Positions 6,204-6,803 of a stretch of 6,803 bases of DNA are shown piece after piece. Below the pieces are notes generated by a model, which did not search any database, had not been told where the DNA came from, and saw nothing but the letters and a program-made list of their open reading frames with translations. The translations under genes were made by a program, and so were the position numbers. The stretch is from Candidatus Pacearchaeota archaeon (GTDB lineage Archaea; Nanobdellota; Nanobdellia; Pacearchaeales; GW2011-AR1): positions 1 to 6,803 of the forward strand of contig JAFCES010000015.1 in assembly GCA_017609045.1 (NCBI GenBank), in the 5' to 3' direction. Position 1 is the stretch's first letter; each line of letters starts with the position of its first letter.

Positions 6204-6764
6204 TTACTTTCCTTTTCTACCTCTTGCTCTGATACTCGGACGAGTTTTTAATTTCCTTGATTTTTTTCTTAGTCCTCTGCTTTTCTTTCCTGCGGAAGTC
6301 AATCCTCTAAACACTCTTCTCTTATTTTCTGGCTTTGTTATCCATGCGAGATTTTTGTCTTTTTTTATCTCTGGTTTATTTGGGTCAAGCATAATAACTT
6401 CAAAAAAGTAATGTTTACCATCCTTTCCTATTTTGTAAGAGTTTAGAACTTCAAGGTTTTTGAATTTTCTCTGAGCGCGAGATTCAGCAACCCATCTATA
6501 ATTCATCTTCAGTATTTTTCTTGTAGTTTGCCTTTTACTTCTCCTGCCTTTCCCTGGTTTTGGCCTTTTTCTTCCTCCCCTTTTTAATCTTACCCTTACA
6601 ATAACAAAACCTTTTTTATCTTTATAGCCGAGTGTTCTGGCTCTTCCTATGTCTGTAGGCTTGTTAATCCTAACTATAGCGTTAGATTTTCTCCAAGCTA
6701 TGAGCTTTTCTTTTAAGCTTTCCTTTATGTTTTGTTTAATGTAAGAATATGCTGGTTTTGCCAT
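6204..6764 (-). CDS. rpl15e: 50S ribosomal protein L15e
   Basis: L15e (eL15) is a large-subunit ribosomal protein shared by archaea and eukaryotes that binds 23S rRNA. The 186-residue length is typical. Recognisable family blocks are LIAWRKSNAIVRINKPT (21-37), RARTLGYKDKKGFVIVRVR (41-59), the very basic RGGRKRPKPGKGRRSKRQ (62-79), WVAESRA (91-97) with NLEVLNSYKIGKDGKHYFFE (103-122), and VFRGLTSAGKKSRGLR (151-166). The C-terminal tail is basic and probably disordered until it meets rRNA. The ATG at 6764 is the first codon of the conserved start (MAKPAYSYIKQ) and lies about 25 bases after a TATA-like box. The gene ends 31 bases before the small cysteine protein. It is complete and shows no anomaly. 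Confidence 0.97.
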   Translation of the reverse strand: MAKPAYSYIKQNIKESLKEKLIAWRKSNAIVRINKPTDIGRARTLGYKDKKGFVIVRVRLKRGGRKRPKPGKGRRSKRQTTRKILKMNYRWVAESRAQRKFKNLEVLNSYKIGKDGKHYFFEVIMLDPNKPEIKKDKNLAWITKPENKRRVFRGLTSAGKKSRGLRKKSRKLKTRPSIRARGRKGK

Positions 6765-6785
6765 GTTAAATTTTGTTTAACCTTA

Positions 6786-6793
6786 TTTTTAAA
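6786..6793 (-). promoter_or_regulatory. Probable TATA box and BRE of the L15e gene
   Basis: The minus strand reads AAAAAGA-TTTAAAAA, an A-rich BRE-like segment (6794-6800) followed by an octamer identical to that before tbp. Its centre is about 25.5 bases before the ATG at 6764, predicting a leaderless mRNA. The window ends just upstream, so further elements cannot be seen. Confidence 0.55.
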
Positions 6794-6803
6794 TCTTTTT
6801 AAA

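Overview
The window is archaeal. It encodes TATA-binding protein, an MCM replicative helicase, an ATP-dependent DNA ligase of the archaeal/eukaryotic type, ribosomal protein L15e (found in archaea and eukaryotes, not bacteria) and an RPA-like single-strand binding protein. The DNA is AT-rich and genes are tightly packed, with gaps of 1 to about 80 bases (the largest if MCM starts at its ATG is about 130). The proteins are short and lysine-rich, which would fit a small-genome lineage such as DPANN (Woesearchaeota/Pacearchaeota-like). That placement is an inference; no rRNA is present to settle it.

All seven genes lie on the minus strand, so transcription runs from position 6803 towards 1. In that order they are: L15e (6764-6204); a 100-residue cysteine-bearing protein of unknown function (6172-5870); DNA ligase (5840-4092); TBP (4010-3429); MCM (3296-1284); an HD-domain phosphohydrolase (1269-631); and an RPA-like OB-fold/winged-helix protein (629 to the window edge, with only its final codon cut). 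I saw no tRNA, rRNA, CRISPR array, mobile element or convincing plus-strand gene, and no gene-free stretch longer than 300 bases.

The genes appear to form four transcription units: L15e; unknown protein plus ligase; TBP; and MCM-HD-RPA. Each unit has an AT-rich TATA-like octamer centred about 24-29 bases before the first ATG. This is the arrangement expected for leaderless archaeal mRNAs. The internal ligase gene instead has a Shine-Dalgarno-like GAGGAG. The same rule moves the MCM start from an upstream TTG (3341) to the ATG at 3296.

Functionally this is an information-processing cluster. MCM unwinds DNA, RPA coats single strands and ligase seals nicks, while TBP recruits RNA polymerase and L15e belongs to the large ribosomal subunit. 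The least understood members are the HD phosphohydrolase between MCM and RPA and the small cysteine protein in front of ligase. They are the best candidates here for new biology. I did not find strong evidence for a wholly novel multi-gene system.
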